Below, piece by piece: positions 1 to 10,383 of a stretch of 64,000 bases of DNA (within the stretch, counting starts at the first letter, position 1; every line of letters starts with the position of its first letter). The notes under the pieces are model-generated. The model was not told the DNA's origin. It worked only from the letters and a program-made list of their open reading frames with translations, and made no database searches. The position numbers were made by a program, and so were the translations under genes. Source of the stretch: Oscarella lobularis (Eukaryota > Porifera > Homoscleromorpha > Homosclerophorida > Oscarellidae); assembly GCF_947507565.1 (NCBI RefSeq), contig NC_089176.1:1116001-1180000 (forward strand), written 5' to 3'.

Positions 1-2291
1 AGTCTTTATCATGCCCGTCAGCAGGAGAAAGACATCAAACATAGACTAGCAAGTCAGAAACAGCAGAATGATGATGCGGTTCAACGGCATTTGGCCTTTA
101 TTGATCAGGTAAAGTGGTATTGCTTTTTGTCAAGGCTTGGCCAAGTGTTTCTTTTTCTATTAGCTTATAGACGACAAGAAGGCGTTGAGCACGCGCTGCG
201 AGTCTCTTGTGAAAGAGCTCAAATCAGCAGATACGAAATATTCGCGAAAAATTAAAGAAATGGAAGAACGGTTAGTTCACGTTTTCAGTTCACTGTCACA
301 TGTATCTACCATCAAATTCGGAGCAGATACAGGCACGATATAAAAAAGCAAAAAGAACTAGATAGTGCTGCCGAGAAATTGAGAAGAGAGCGATGGATAG
401 AGGAAAAGACTCAGTCAATAAAAGTACAAAGATAAAAAACTGATGTATTGCTTACAAGCATTTATCCCCTTGCGTTAGGAAATGACGGTGAAAGGCCTAG
501 AGCCAGAAATTCAGCTACTTATTAAAAAGCACAAGCAGGACGTGCAGCGAATCAAAGCAGAACATCAAGTGATGAACGTTGGAGAGATGAAAGTCTCTTC
601 TGACGTGGCGATTTTAGGCTGAGTTAATGAGGACAGACGAGAGAGCCGGTTCTCGTTTCGTTCATCAAGTGGAGGAGCTGAGAGAACAGTTGGGTAGAGA
701 AAAGGAAAGAGCTTGTGCTCATGAAAGAGAACTTGCTAGGCAAAGGTTAATGCACCTGCATGTTTTTTTTGAGCAATTGGTACTCATTCGTTGTGCAGGT
801 ACGAGAAACAGGTTCAACTCGACGAAGCCAATTTGCAGAAATTGCGTCAGCAGTACAGGGATGAAGTAGAAAAGGAGAAGCAACGATTGGCTGACCAGAC
901 GTATAAGCAGAGTCGCGAAGGGGCTGATCTCAAGGAAAAATTGCGGGTTCGGAGAACGAGATTATGACCGGTCTCCTAAACGAGCTTCTTCATTGATTAC
1001 AGGAAGAGTACGCTGAAAAAATGGCCGCGTTTAAGCAGGAACACGAGGAGATTCTTCACGAAAAGGAACACAAGCATAGGGTAGGAAATTGTGTTGGGTA
1101 TTCCTTCGTCTCGTTGGAAGGGGTTTTGGTCAAGACTGAACTCAAAGAACTCAAAGAACGACTTACAGTCGAAAAGGAGGTTTGGATGGAAAAGTACAAA
1201 CAGGGCCAAGTAATGAGGGCATGGTATTTAATTATAAACATTTGAATGTTGTGTGCCCTTTAGACGACCGCTCTTTCTTCTTTGGAGTCTGAATTGAGGG
1301 AGAAGCTGAAGCAAGAGCGAGACCGAGTAGAGATATTGAGAGACTCAATTTGCAGGAAACTGATCTGACGTGTAGGAAATAGAAATGGTCATTGAGAAAT
1401 TGGAGGCGGACATGCGACAGACGCAAGAGGAACATCAAAACGCTTCCGACGGAAAACTGAGGCAAGGAAAAATAGACGCTTGTATTCTAAAGCAATAAGA
1501 ATCCTCGTCCTTTTTCTCTCGTAGACGAATCAGAGAAAAATATGAAGCTGAGCTGAAGCAGGTTGAAGAATCCGAGAAGTCTCTATTACGAAAGCAAACA
1601 GCACTAAAGGTAGAGACGTTTTTATTGTCAATCTTTGCTTAACGCCTCCTCAGGAGCAGACACTGGAAATGCAGGATAGGATAACGACGCTTGAAGTAGA
1701 GCTGGAGAAAACTAAAAGAGAGCGCGAAAATACCAGAGAGGCAAGCTCTTGTCTCTTCACGATTTGCTGCTCTACGTTTCTTATGTATCGTAGGTTGTTG
1801 AGCGATTGACGGGGGAACGAAATAATATGGCTGATATCATTAGACAAGAGTTTGCTGACCGGTTAGTTAATTGAAAGTTGCGGGCTAATTGGTACGGTTT
1901 TGGAGTCGAATACTCGTTAGACTTGTGAGAACGGAGGAGGAAAACAAGCGCATCAAAATAGAAATGAGCGAAGTGAGAGCGAGACGTCAAGTCGAACTAG
2001 AGAGAGTGAAAGAGGAAAAGGAGACAGAAATCAAAGAAATACACGAAAGGTAAGAAGAAATGAAAGAAAACGGCTTTTATAGATTGATTGCTTGGTCAGA
2101 GTCAAGCAAGCGATTGCTAAGAAAGACGACGTCGTCTCGTCGCTCACAGCACAATATCAAGTAGGAGAGAAACGTACGAATGCAGAAACATAATATTTAT
2201 TTCTCTTTACAAGGCAGCAGCGAAGCGCGCCGAGCATCTCGAAACGATGCTCCAGCACCAGCGTCAAGAGCTACTCAAACTTAAAACGTGA
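1..2291 (+). CDS. CEP131: CEP131 (AZI1), C-terminal part, 5' end outside window
   Basis: Centrosomal/centriolar satellite coiled-coil protein needed for cilia; this is the C-terminal coiled-coil half. Exons read in frame: 1-108, 164-270, 333-423, 479-568, 618-745, 799-946, 1003-1080, 1135-1209, 1264-1326, 1376-1461, 1525-1609, 1654-1740, 1794-1861, 1921-2049, 2100-2160, 2214-2291, stop TGA at 2289. The order of signature stretches (RHLAFIDQLIDDKK, KEMTVKGLEPEIQ, VEELREQL, IREKYEAEL, then a KRAEHLE segment near the end) matches vertebrate CEP131 as I remember it. Nearly every residue lies in heptad-rich helix. Two introns, 1462-1524 and 1741-1793, have GC rather than GT donors. It converges on the next gene with only 60 bases between the stop codons. 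The identification is strong; the boundary of the exon starting at 1135 is the least certain. Confidence 0.9.
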
Positions 2292-2351
2292 TTACTCTTT
2301 AAAAACACAAAAATACTGTCGTCCTCATAGAAGCAGCTGTTCGACAGCCAA

Positions 2352-3741
2352 TCACAGTTCTCGTAGCAACTTAGCTATAGCATCGTGACCGAGATCTTCA
2401 GCCAAGACGAGAGGAGTGACAGTAGCTGGCACACCCATCTTCGCCTCCTTGTCCGCCCCGTTCTCTAGCAAGCAAGTCACTACTTCAGGATGATCTAAAC
2501 ATACGCATTTAGGTCTTGCATTTGAAGACTCCATATACGCGTTCACCGTGCATCACAGCCAAGTGCAATGGCGTGGCTCCATCGGATTCTGGATTCCACC
2601 GATTCGCGTCGGCACCGGCGAGAATCAAATCCTGCACCATGGGCACGTGGCCCTCTCGCGCAGCCACGTGCAGCGGGCAGTTCCCCGATTCAATAGGCTC
2701 ATCGACGGTAAGTCGAGCATCAGTCTAAATAAAAATAATTCAAAGCTACACGCGCCTTTTTTAGATCCACCTGCTTACTTCCGTCAAAAGATACGTCAGC
2801 ACGTGTTCCCGACCCTTCAATATAGCCACGCTCACAAGCGTCCGTCCCCGCCCGTCGCGAATCCTCCCGTCGACGTTTCGCTCGCAGAGAAAATATCGAA
2901 CGGCGGCGACGGATCCGATTTCGACCGCCTGAAAAGTCCTCTCCACGTCGGTTAAAACTCTCGGTCGACTCGCGACGACCGTTCCGACGAGGAGGTCGTC
3001 GAGAAGGCGCGACGTCGCTCGACCGTCGACGGGCCGATGTCGCGCGTCGACGTCGAACTTGAAATCGTTGATTTTCAACGACGACGACGATTCGACGAAA
3101 AATTTGACGACGGCACAGGCGAATGCGATCAGGGCGAACGCGCGACTCGCCGTCGCCCGTTCGGCGTACGCCTTCGTCGTCGTCGTCGTCGCGCAGCGCG
3201 TTGTCGCGAGCAAGCGCGCGTAGGACGAGTCGTCGGTTCCCGTCGGCGTCGCGCCCACGCACGCGACGAGTCGCAGAAGAACGCGCGCACCGTCGGCGCC
3301 GCACAACCGCTTCGGATACTCGTGAAAGACGACGTCGTGAAAGGCGTCGATATCGGCGTCGACGACGTCGCCGCTCGCCTTCGCCACGCGAAAGGCGAGA
3401 TCGAGCTCGGCGCGTACGATGCCCGCTTCGAGGTGAACGAGCGCCACTCGCGCTTCGTCGCGCAATTCGACGAGCCAGAAGTGAACGAAGCGAACCGAAT
3501 TCGTCGAGGCGTTCCACCAGCGACGAAGCGATGCTTGGAGGCGTTCGGCGCGCGCCAGGTAGTCGTTGATTAGAGTCGCGTCGATGTGTGCGAGAACGGA
3601 GTCGATTTTGTCATCCGGGCACGGAGTCGGCGCCATTAGCTCGTCGCGCGGATTCACTTCGCCGCCGCTGCCGCCGTCGGTGCAAAGTGAAAGACGGGAA
3701 ACTGATATAATATCTCGCAGGTCTTTCACACTGCGAGCCAT
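2352..3741 (-). CDS. ankyrin-repeat protein with a long unrecognised N-terminal helical region
   Basis: Exons on the minus strand: 3741-2779, 2724-2547 and 2494-2352, giving about 427 residues. The first 260 residues are helical and rich in Arg and Ala, with a pattern of Trp/Phe residues (FVHFWLVELRDEA) that I cannot place in a family. The last 160 residues carry about four ankyrin repeats, with clear cores such as CPLHVAAREGH and TPLHLAVMHDHPEVV. The second splice joins in the middle of an ankyrin repeat and restores its consensus, which supports the chosen donor at 2546. The GC-rich first exon contains long open frames on both strands; only this one runs into ankyrin repeats. Molecular role unknown; ankyrin repeats suggest a protein-binding scaffold. 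Confidence 0.75.
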
Positions 3742-3823
3742 GGTCAGAAACCGCTGGCAGGCTGGCGAGAATCTGGCGAGATTCAGCGATTCAGTTAACC
3801 TACCGCGCGCTAGCTATGTAACT

Positions 3824-3855
3824 TCACTATCACTATCACTATCACTATCACTTTG
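3824..3855. repeat. short TATCAC microsatellite
   Basis: The hexamer unit TATCAC (equivalently ACTATC) is repeated about five times in tandem, just upstream of the ankyrin-protein start and between two minus-strand genes. It is probably simple polymorphic repeat DNA. Confidence 0.8.
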
Positions 3856-3920
3856 CACGTGACGCCAACTCCATATAAAAAGACAAAAAAATGTTGTTTT
3901 CAAGGTACTGAAAAATCACG

Positions 3921-5322
3921 TCACAAGTAGCGAGACTCAGAAGCCCACATATCCGGATTGGAGCCCAGCTTCTCTTTCAACGTTTCACTGGCAGCACTCA
4001 ATTTTTTAATCGTTTCCTAATCAAATTCCGAGCTTCAAGAAACTGGTAAAAGCAAAGAGCGGAGCTAACTTCGCTTAGCTGCACCAGACGCGCATTCGCT
4101 TCCACTTGTTCCGCCGTTCGAGCTCCAACAATGCACGAAGCAACGTTGGGCTGAGCCAAAAGCCACGCCAAAGAAGCGGAAGGCATGGAAATATCCGCCG
4201 AACGGCACACGCCGCGAATAGCTTCAATTGCCTCAAACGTCTCCTTTTCAGCTCCCTCCTGGCCGTGCCTCGAGAGGGAAGTACTGGGAGAAGAAAGGAT
4301 TTATGTGAAGTTTTGACTATAGGCTGTGTGTGTGATTTACCTGCTTTTGCTGAAATGTCGAGTTCTACGACGCCCTTCAGGAACATCTTCTGGCTTGGTG
4401 AAACGTCCACTTAGGAGCCCCTGAGCCAGCGGGGAATATGCCAGAATACCGATGTTGTTTGCCTTGCATTCAGCAGTGATATCATACTCCACTGCTCTCC
4501 ACAGTAAATTGTAAGGAAGCTATAATAACCGGCTTTAATGAAAGCCTCTCACTGCATCTCTGCTGACCTGGTTCGTAACAGGTTTTCCGCCTGATTCTTT
4601 GAACTCGCGCATGTTGCCTCGACCAAAATTTGACAGTCCGTAGTGACGAAGTTTCCCCTTTGCCTTGAGTCGTTCCAACGTCGTCACCGTTTCGACAGGA
4701 TCTTTTATATTGACGGCCCAGTGTATCTGTATTCTCAATTATTAGTTGGCGTCAAAAAATTTAAATCTGTCGTTCACCTGATAAATGTCGACGTACGTCG
4801 TTTTCAAGGCCTCCAAGGTTTCATCGAGAGACTTTATAAGGAAGTTGAAAGTGACCGAAAATCAACCCTTTATGTCTAAAACCTTTTCGATATCGACTCC
4901 GTCAAACGCTTTCGGTTTTCCGTCTTCGAATCGGCCGAATTTGGACGCGATGACGACATCGGCGCGATGGCGACCCTCCAAACAGCGCGCGAGCATTCTC
5001 TCCGCTCGACGATCTCGTCCGTACGCCTGTAGAATCACAATGCGAGCCTATACAGGACGTTCGAGGCGTTCTCCTACTTCGGCTGTGTCGAAAAAATTGA
5101 TGCCCAGCTCGAGGGCTTTATTGACTATTTGCTTGGAAGTCTGCAATGCAAAGCAGACTGTAGAAATGAGCAAACAATCAGAAAGAAAGCCCACAGTACT
5201 TCTTCTTCTTGGTAGCCCCACGTGTTGTCCTCGTTATCCGCTGTGCCTCCAAACTGCCATGTTCCGAGGCAAATGGGGCTAACGCTGAGCTCCGAATCGC
5301 CTCCTAAACACCGACGTTCCAT
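3921..5322 (-). CDS. aldo/keto reductase
   Basis: NADPH-dependent reductase of the TIM-barrel AKR superfamily, 343 residues. Minus-strand exons: 5322-5200, 5140-5078, 5026-4883, 4831-4778, 4726-4568, 4519-4341, 4283-4070, 4016-3921. The catalytic tetrad is visible in order: Asp in FDTAE, Tyr in AYGRD, Lys in IASKFG, His in YQIHW. The cofactor-binding C-terminal segment (IVGARTAEQVEAN) and a typical family ending (LKEKLGSNPDMW) are also present. All exon phases add up to a single frame of 344 codons including the stop, which supports the model. It resembles the bacterial/plant-type general reductases more than the Kv-channel beta subunits. The substrate cannot be told from sequence. The stop codon is only about 180 bases from the neighbouring ankyrin gene start. 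Confidence 0.88.
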
Positions 5323-5803
5323 GTTGTTGTTGTTTGTTTGGCTAAGCGCGCGTCGTTCGCAATCCCGGATTGGGAAAACGTACAACCATGGCTTCAGCTC
5401 TCGAAACTGACGGTAGGACAGCTTCCCATGCATCGGGCTTAGCTCCTACGCAAGCACGCACATGTAGGAGAAGTCATTCGAGAGGGCTGGGCGGTGAAGG
5501 AGAGCGGCACGACGTTCATGGGCCAGCACAACTGGAGAAAACGATGGTTTCGACTCCTTCAGACGCAATCGGCCATTACTCTATCTTACTACAAGTATGA
5601 GACTAATAAATAGAATCCATAGCAATTCAGAAGCTCTCGTCTAGGAGCAAAGCGGATAAGACACCTGCAGGATCGGTCCGCCTCGATAAAACGTGTATGC
5701 TCATATTATACCCCACGTATTTAATCCTATTACTCTACCTGAACCAGAAAACTCTCAATATTACTTTTATTTAATTGGTTAAATTTCTGACGTCATAGTA
5801 CCT
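5323..5803. other. intergenic, no gene seen
   Basis: About 480 bases between the divergent aldo-keto reductase and START-protein genes. It presumably holds both promoters. I see no convincing coding exon or repeat here; a few short open frames on both strands lack family resemblance. Confidence 0.5.
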
Positions 5804-5935
5804 ATGAGAGAGGGTTTCACTTCACTCATTTCTAGATTGCACCAGAGAACTTGAGGCTGGAGAGAAGAGCAAGCCGCATTGTTTTGCCGTTGGGCCTTTG
5901 ATCGATAACGGGGCCATACGAACGTACTTCATCAG

Positions 5936-7116
5936 CTGTGGTAGCGCGTTGCCGTTGGGTGCTCTTTGAGCCAGAACTTCTGCACGGTTCTGTTTCAGAT
6001 TCGGAGGAAGACAAGGTAGATTGGATGACTTTGATCGACACCGCTATTGAAGGAGTGCCAGAAAAGGCTGAGAAACGAAGAAAGACGGTCGCTTTCAAGA
6101 AGAAACAACGAGTAAATAATACATATATGCGTCATATTGTTCTTTATTTCTGGTTCAGTTGGCCGCCAGGGCCAAATCGACGCTGGGGACCGTAATGGAG
6201 AAAGGAGCATCTGAAAATTATCACGATTCGCGCTGGCGACTTGAGGTTGATTTGGGGTTATGAGTGACGTGCTGTTTCACAACGTCAACTTGCCTCTTTA
6301 TAGCAATGGGAATGCGTGTGCAAGTTAATACGTAGCGGCGATTGGAAGCGATCGGACGCCAAAAACGGAATCACGGTTTCGCGATTTAGCTTCAAAGAGC
6401 AGAACATAGTCACACTGAAAGTAAGGGCCTTTGTCACACCATATTGAAAAACACCCTCATTTTTTTGTAGGTTGAAGGCATTTCCAAGGCTCCTGCTGAG
6501 ATGATCTTTACTTTTCTGCAACGAGCAACTCGTCAAGGTGGTAAGGTAGGTTTCCCCACTACACAATTAGACCATAGGAACCCCAAGTCCGTTTCTAGCT
6601 TGACTACGCTTTTCGCAACGAAACGATACTCGAAGAAATAGAAAGTGAGCGGATCTCGTTTATCGGTCGTAGATTTAAAGAACTCTCTCGTCTTTTTTTC
6701 CCACGCAAGGCGATCCGCCCGGCTGCATTTTTCAACGCGAATTTCCCGTTCCCCTGCCGCGCATCTCGTCGCGCTATCTCTGCGCTCTGCGCTCGTGGGT
6801 TCCGCCTCACTGCACGTCGGACGGCTCGTGCGGTCTTCTCGTTCTCTCGACGGCCCATTCGAACGAGCCGACGCCGTCGAAAGGCGCCGATCGCGTTTTC
6901 ATGGCCCCGTCGGGAATCGTTCTCTTTCCGGCTCCGGACGACAGCGGCGGCGACGCGACCCAACTCGTCATTTTCGCTCAAGTCGACGTGCAGCGTACGC
7001 TCCAGCGAATGCTGCGCGGCGCTTTCAAATCCGGCCTACTCAAAATTGGGCTCCGATCCGGATTCCAACACGTAACCCAGCTTATTGACAGGCAGATGGA
7101 ACTTTTTAGCATTTAG
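5936..7116 (+). CDS. START-domain lipid-binding protein (5' end uncertain)
   Basis: Exons 5936-6111, 6159-6245, 6304-6420, 6471-6545, 6599-6644, 6710-7116, stop at 7114-7116. The first 60-90 residues are acidic then basic (SDSEEDKVDW, then EKRRKTVAFKKKQR). The rest is a START fold: strands with WECVCKLIRSGDWKR, then LDYAFRNETILEEIE (close to the START consensus around DYDFRNETILEEID), then a central PLPRISSRYLCALRSW strand, and a final amphipathic helix. START domains bind sterols, phospholipids or ceramide and move them between membranes. No in-frame ATG precedes 5936; a 10-base first exon at 5804-5813 would supply one but its donor is weak. I cannot assign it to a particular STARD subgroup. 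It converges on the next gene with 169 bases between. Confidence 0.72.
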
Positions 7117-7285
7117 GGAACCAATTCCCCTGCCTTAGCCAAGGTGCGAAACACTTTTGCAGTTTGATTTTTTTTTTCTACAGAGCCCCTGGCTGATTAT
7201 GCCATACTTGGGCTTTTTTTTGGTAAGTGTGAAAAAGTTTATTGGAATTAGAAAACCGTCTTTCAAACGCCAAGAAGTAAACGAA

Positions 7286-9606
7286 TTAACGCGTTTTCGC
7301 GAAATACAGTCCCAGTCCAACTGCAGCGGCCAGCGTGCCACCGATTATAACGAGAGGCAAAGTCCAGCCTCGTTCTGACGCTTTTGGTCGACTCTGGACT
7401 TGAGGAGGCGTCGGCGCGGCGAACTTCGCCGGGTCGATTCGGTGGAGTACTTCGCGTGCCGCCCGTTTTCCCGACTGAACGGCACCGCTCATGTAGCCGG
7501 GAAAGGACGTCGCCAGCTCGGTTCCGGCGAAGTGGAGCCGTTGCAGCGGCGTTTTCAGTCGAAGGGAACTGCCAAACGTTGACATGGCGCCGGTCGACAA
7601 AGTGCTGACCGGACAGCCGCCGTTGTAAGGAGCATCGGCCCAATCCTACGGAAGGAAGTGCAAGTATTGTATACCTAAGTACCAGGACTGTTACGATAAT
7701 CAGAAGACTCCGATTTAGGTAGAACGGCATATGGGAAATACGTATTGGACTTACCCGCACTACGATGCTTATTGGCTGACCGGCCTTGGGACCAAGATAA
7801 TACTCCAGTTCAGCCAGGACGGTTCTCTCAATCTCCGCTTCCTATAAACCAAAGGAAATCAATCAAAGCAAGCGTAGTGGTGGTCACTGTTTCTTCACTT
7901 TTTCGTCACTCCACATAATCGAGTGTTTGCCGCCTTGGAGCACGACGAGCGCCGGCAGGCCGTCGGCTGTCGTCGCGTCCCACACGCAGCTGACGGGCGA
8001 CGAGTCCCTAATCGGCTCGCCTTGACGATCGCCGACGGAATGCGTCGTCGATGAAGACGAGATGATCTCGCCAGAATATCCATCGTCTTTCCAGAACGCC
8101 GTCTCGTACGTTAGAATGCATTTGATCAAATGACCGACTGGCATGTGATTGAAAAGGAAGCGCTGGGACGAAGGCAGCGCCGGATCCATCTCAATTTTCA
8201 CTATAAGGCAGTTAGGAGTCAGTGGCAACGCCGGATGGGGGTCAATATACTGATCTCTTGCGGCGGTGCCGCAAGTATTGCGTATTGGGTTGTGTACGTT
8301 TCTCCCGATGCCACTTGAATTTCTATCGCTTTGTCGAACTGAAGTCTCTCTCGTTAGTTCGCTAGAAGGGAAATTAGGTTCTCTTGCCTGGTCAATGGAG
8401 GTCACTGGACAATTGCACAGGATGTTTTCGACGCCCAGTTTTTCCGCCAATCTTCCCACGAGCTCGCCCGTCGTACCCTAGTCGTACAAAAGAAAAAAAA
8501 AACGTGGCTGAGTCTCGACCGTTCACGTGATATTTTCTACTTCAATTTTCAGTTCCTGCGTCGATCCTTCGCTCGTCTCAGCAAGCTTTAGAAATCCGCC
8601 TCCGCAGTGGAAGTAGTGTAGAGCGTAGAGAAGCGAAATGGTCGACGGATCGGTACCAAAAATGATTCTCGTCTTCGTACAAAGATGACATAGAAAACAA
8701 GTGAAGACATTCTCATCAGACCACAACGTACGGCTATGTCCAATAAATCCCGGCAGCCTTTTGATAAAAAAAAAGAAGACGGTGAGTGAAACGAGACTTC
8801 GGGGATTATGACGTCAAAATCTCACCTTGCGTCCACGTGTTTTTCAATTTGAAGTCTTCCAACGTGAGAGCGTCCCATTCGAGAGCACGAGGACATGCCA
8901 TGGGATCGTCGATTGGAACTTGATACGTCATTTCGTCAAGCTAAAGGAAGAGTGTCCCACAAAACAGATGAGGACTACGTCTTGTAAGGGCATACTTTTT
9001 GCATCGCTTGCTTGTAGTCGAGCAATAAAAGCCAAGAGAACAGCGGCACTGCTGTTGAATAGGTTTGCTTTCTTCCGTCACTGAGTTCAAGCAATTTCAT
9101 CCCAGCGTGGTACTGCGGATACGTTCCAATTCCAAGCTCCTTTAGCAAATCCATGATGTCAGCTTGCGTTCTAGAGAGAGAGAATAACTTCAAATGTACC
9201 TGACGTTATAACGCCTGTTCATTGATTTATTTATTCAACATGACGTTAATTGAACGTACTACGTTACTTCCTGACCGGAAGCTCCTACTCCGGAATTAGC
9301 GGCTACTTTAGTACATTTACTGCTTAGAGCTAGTCTGATCATAGTCTGTTTCGTCTCTCACTTTCCAACCCATTGACCGCCGACGTCCCAGAGTCCCGTT
9401 TTTTCTTCTGCCGCTTTCAGCGGTATGGCTTCTGTTCTGCCTCCGAGTCGATCTGCAGACGACGTTACGCGCATTCAGCGTCGCGGGGACGGTCTACCTT
9501 TCGCTTCGAGCAAGACGACTCGATTGACGCCGCTCTTTTTCAACTCGTAGGCGGCGGCGAGACCCGATATGCCGCCGCCGATGACGACAACGTCGATATT
9601 GTCCAT
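7286..9606 (-). CDS. monoamine-oxidase-like flavoprotein with C-terminal membrane anchor
   Basis: FAD-dependent amine oxidase, 531 residues. Minus-strand exons: 9606-9498, 9452-9362, 9170-8996, 8940-8826, 8757-8732, 8672-8541, 8477-8388, 8338-8230, 8200-7899, 7841-7755, 7645-7286; phases are consistent throughout. Domain order is textbook: N-terminal dinucleotide fold (VVVIGGGISGL), the LGGRTEA motif, substrate region with RIIFGTDPSTISLLY, and the C-terminal GTELATSFPGYMSGAVQSGKRAA FAD segment. A Cys in NGGCPVST aligns with the Cys that binds FAD covalently in MAO-A/B. The last 30 residues form a hydrophobic helix (VIIGGTLAAAVGLGLYF) followed by a short basic tail, as in the outer-mitochondrial-membrane anchor of MAO. 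One intron, 8339-8387, uses a GC donor. A polyamine oxidase is less likely because of the anchor. Confidence 0.85.
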
Positions 9607-10383
9607 TTCACAGGTAAACACTGGTAAGCTCGCTCCGCCTAGGTACGTACGGGAATGGTCGAATATGCGAGCATGTGCAACACTCGAAAGCCACGCCTAC
9701 TACTTGCTAAAAGAGGGGCGGTTGCCTCGAAAAACGTTCAGGAACGCGATCTTTATCGTACGTTTGCTCTCTGATATGACGTATGATTGACTGAAGTGCC
9801 GTTGTTTGTTGACAGGTCGCTCTTGACAGACTCGGCTTTCCAAGGCTGAAAAGGGGCGGAATTCTTCACAATGGCGACGAAGGTAAGGAGGTGCAGGCGA
9901 GACGGAACCCGGACGCATCTAAAAAATTACAAATGCATGCTAAAAAGTCGTAAATTCGCCGCCGCGTTCAATATGCAAATGAACTGAGAAAAAAAGGGTG
10001 GGAGAGAAGACAGTGCGCTTCTTTTTACGAGGCCGAGCGCGCACAACGCAAGAGCAATTTTTCAACTCTCGAATCGCGTGCACGAGCTCCGAACCCGAGA
10101 TCGACTTGTTTACGAAGGCCCGGCTCCTCCCCCACGTGCGCGCGCCTTGTCCGCCGTGCAAGGGGCTCCCCGTGGTCGACCAAACGCGAGATCGCACGCA
10201 CACACGCAATCGCTCGTCTTCCCTGATACGACGAAACGCGCGATTTCATTACCGACGGTCTAATCATGGTCTAATATTAGCAGCACATCGCGTTTTTGTC
10301 ACGTGGTCCATTCGCAAACCGCGGGCACCACCCATTAGGAGATAGAGATAGACACCTCGTTTCGGGGCTCCGTTACACGCCTA
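9607..10383. other. intergenic between divergent genes
   Basis: About 780 bases separating the start codons of the amine oxidase (minus) and the ankyrin-SH3 gene (plus). GC-rich blocks alternate with AT runs. I see no supported exon. Confidence 0.5.

Noticed and set aside
3037-3573. Long plus-strand Arg-rich open frames over 3037-3573
   Set aside because: They are antisense shadows of the GC-rich first exon of the ankyrin gene; composition explains them and no family resemblance is seen.
4020-4070. Reading the aldo-keto reductase C-terminus straight through to the stop near 3998
   Set aside because: Splicing 4069-4017 restores the usual family ending with LKEKLGSNPDMW, which straight reading lacks.
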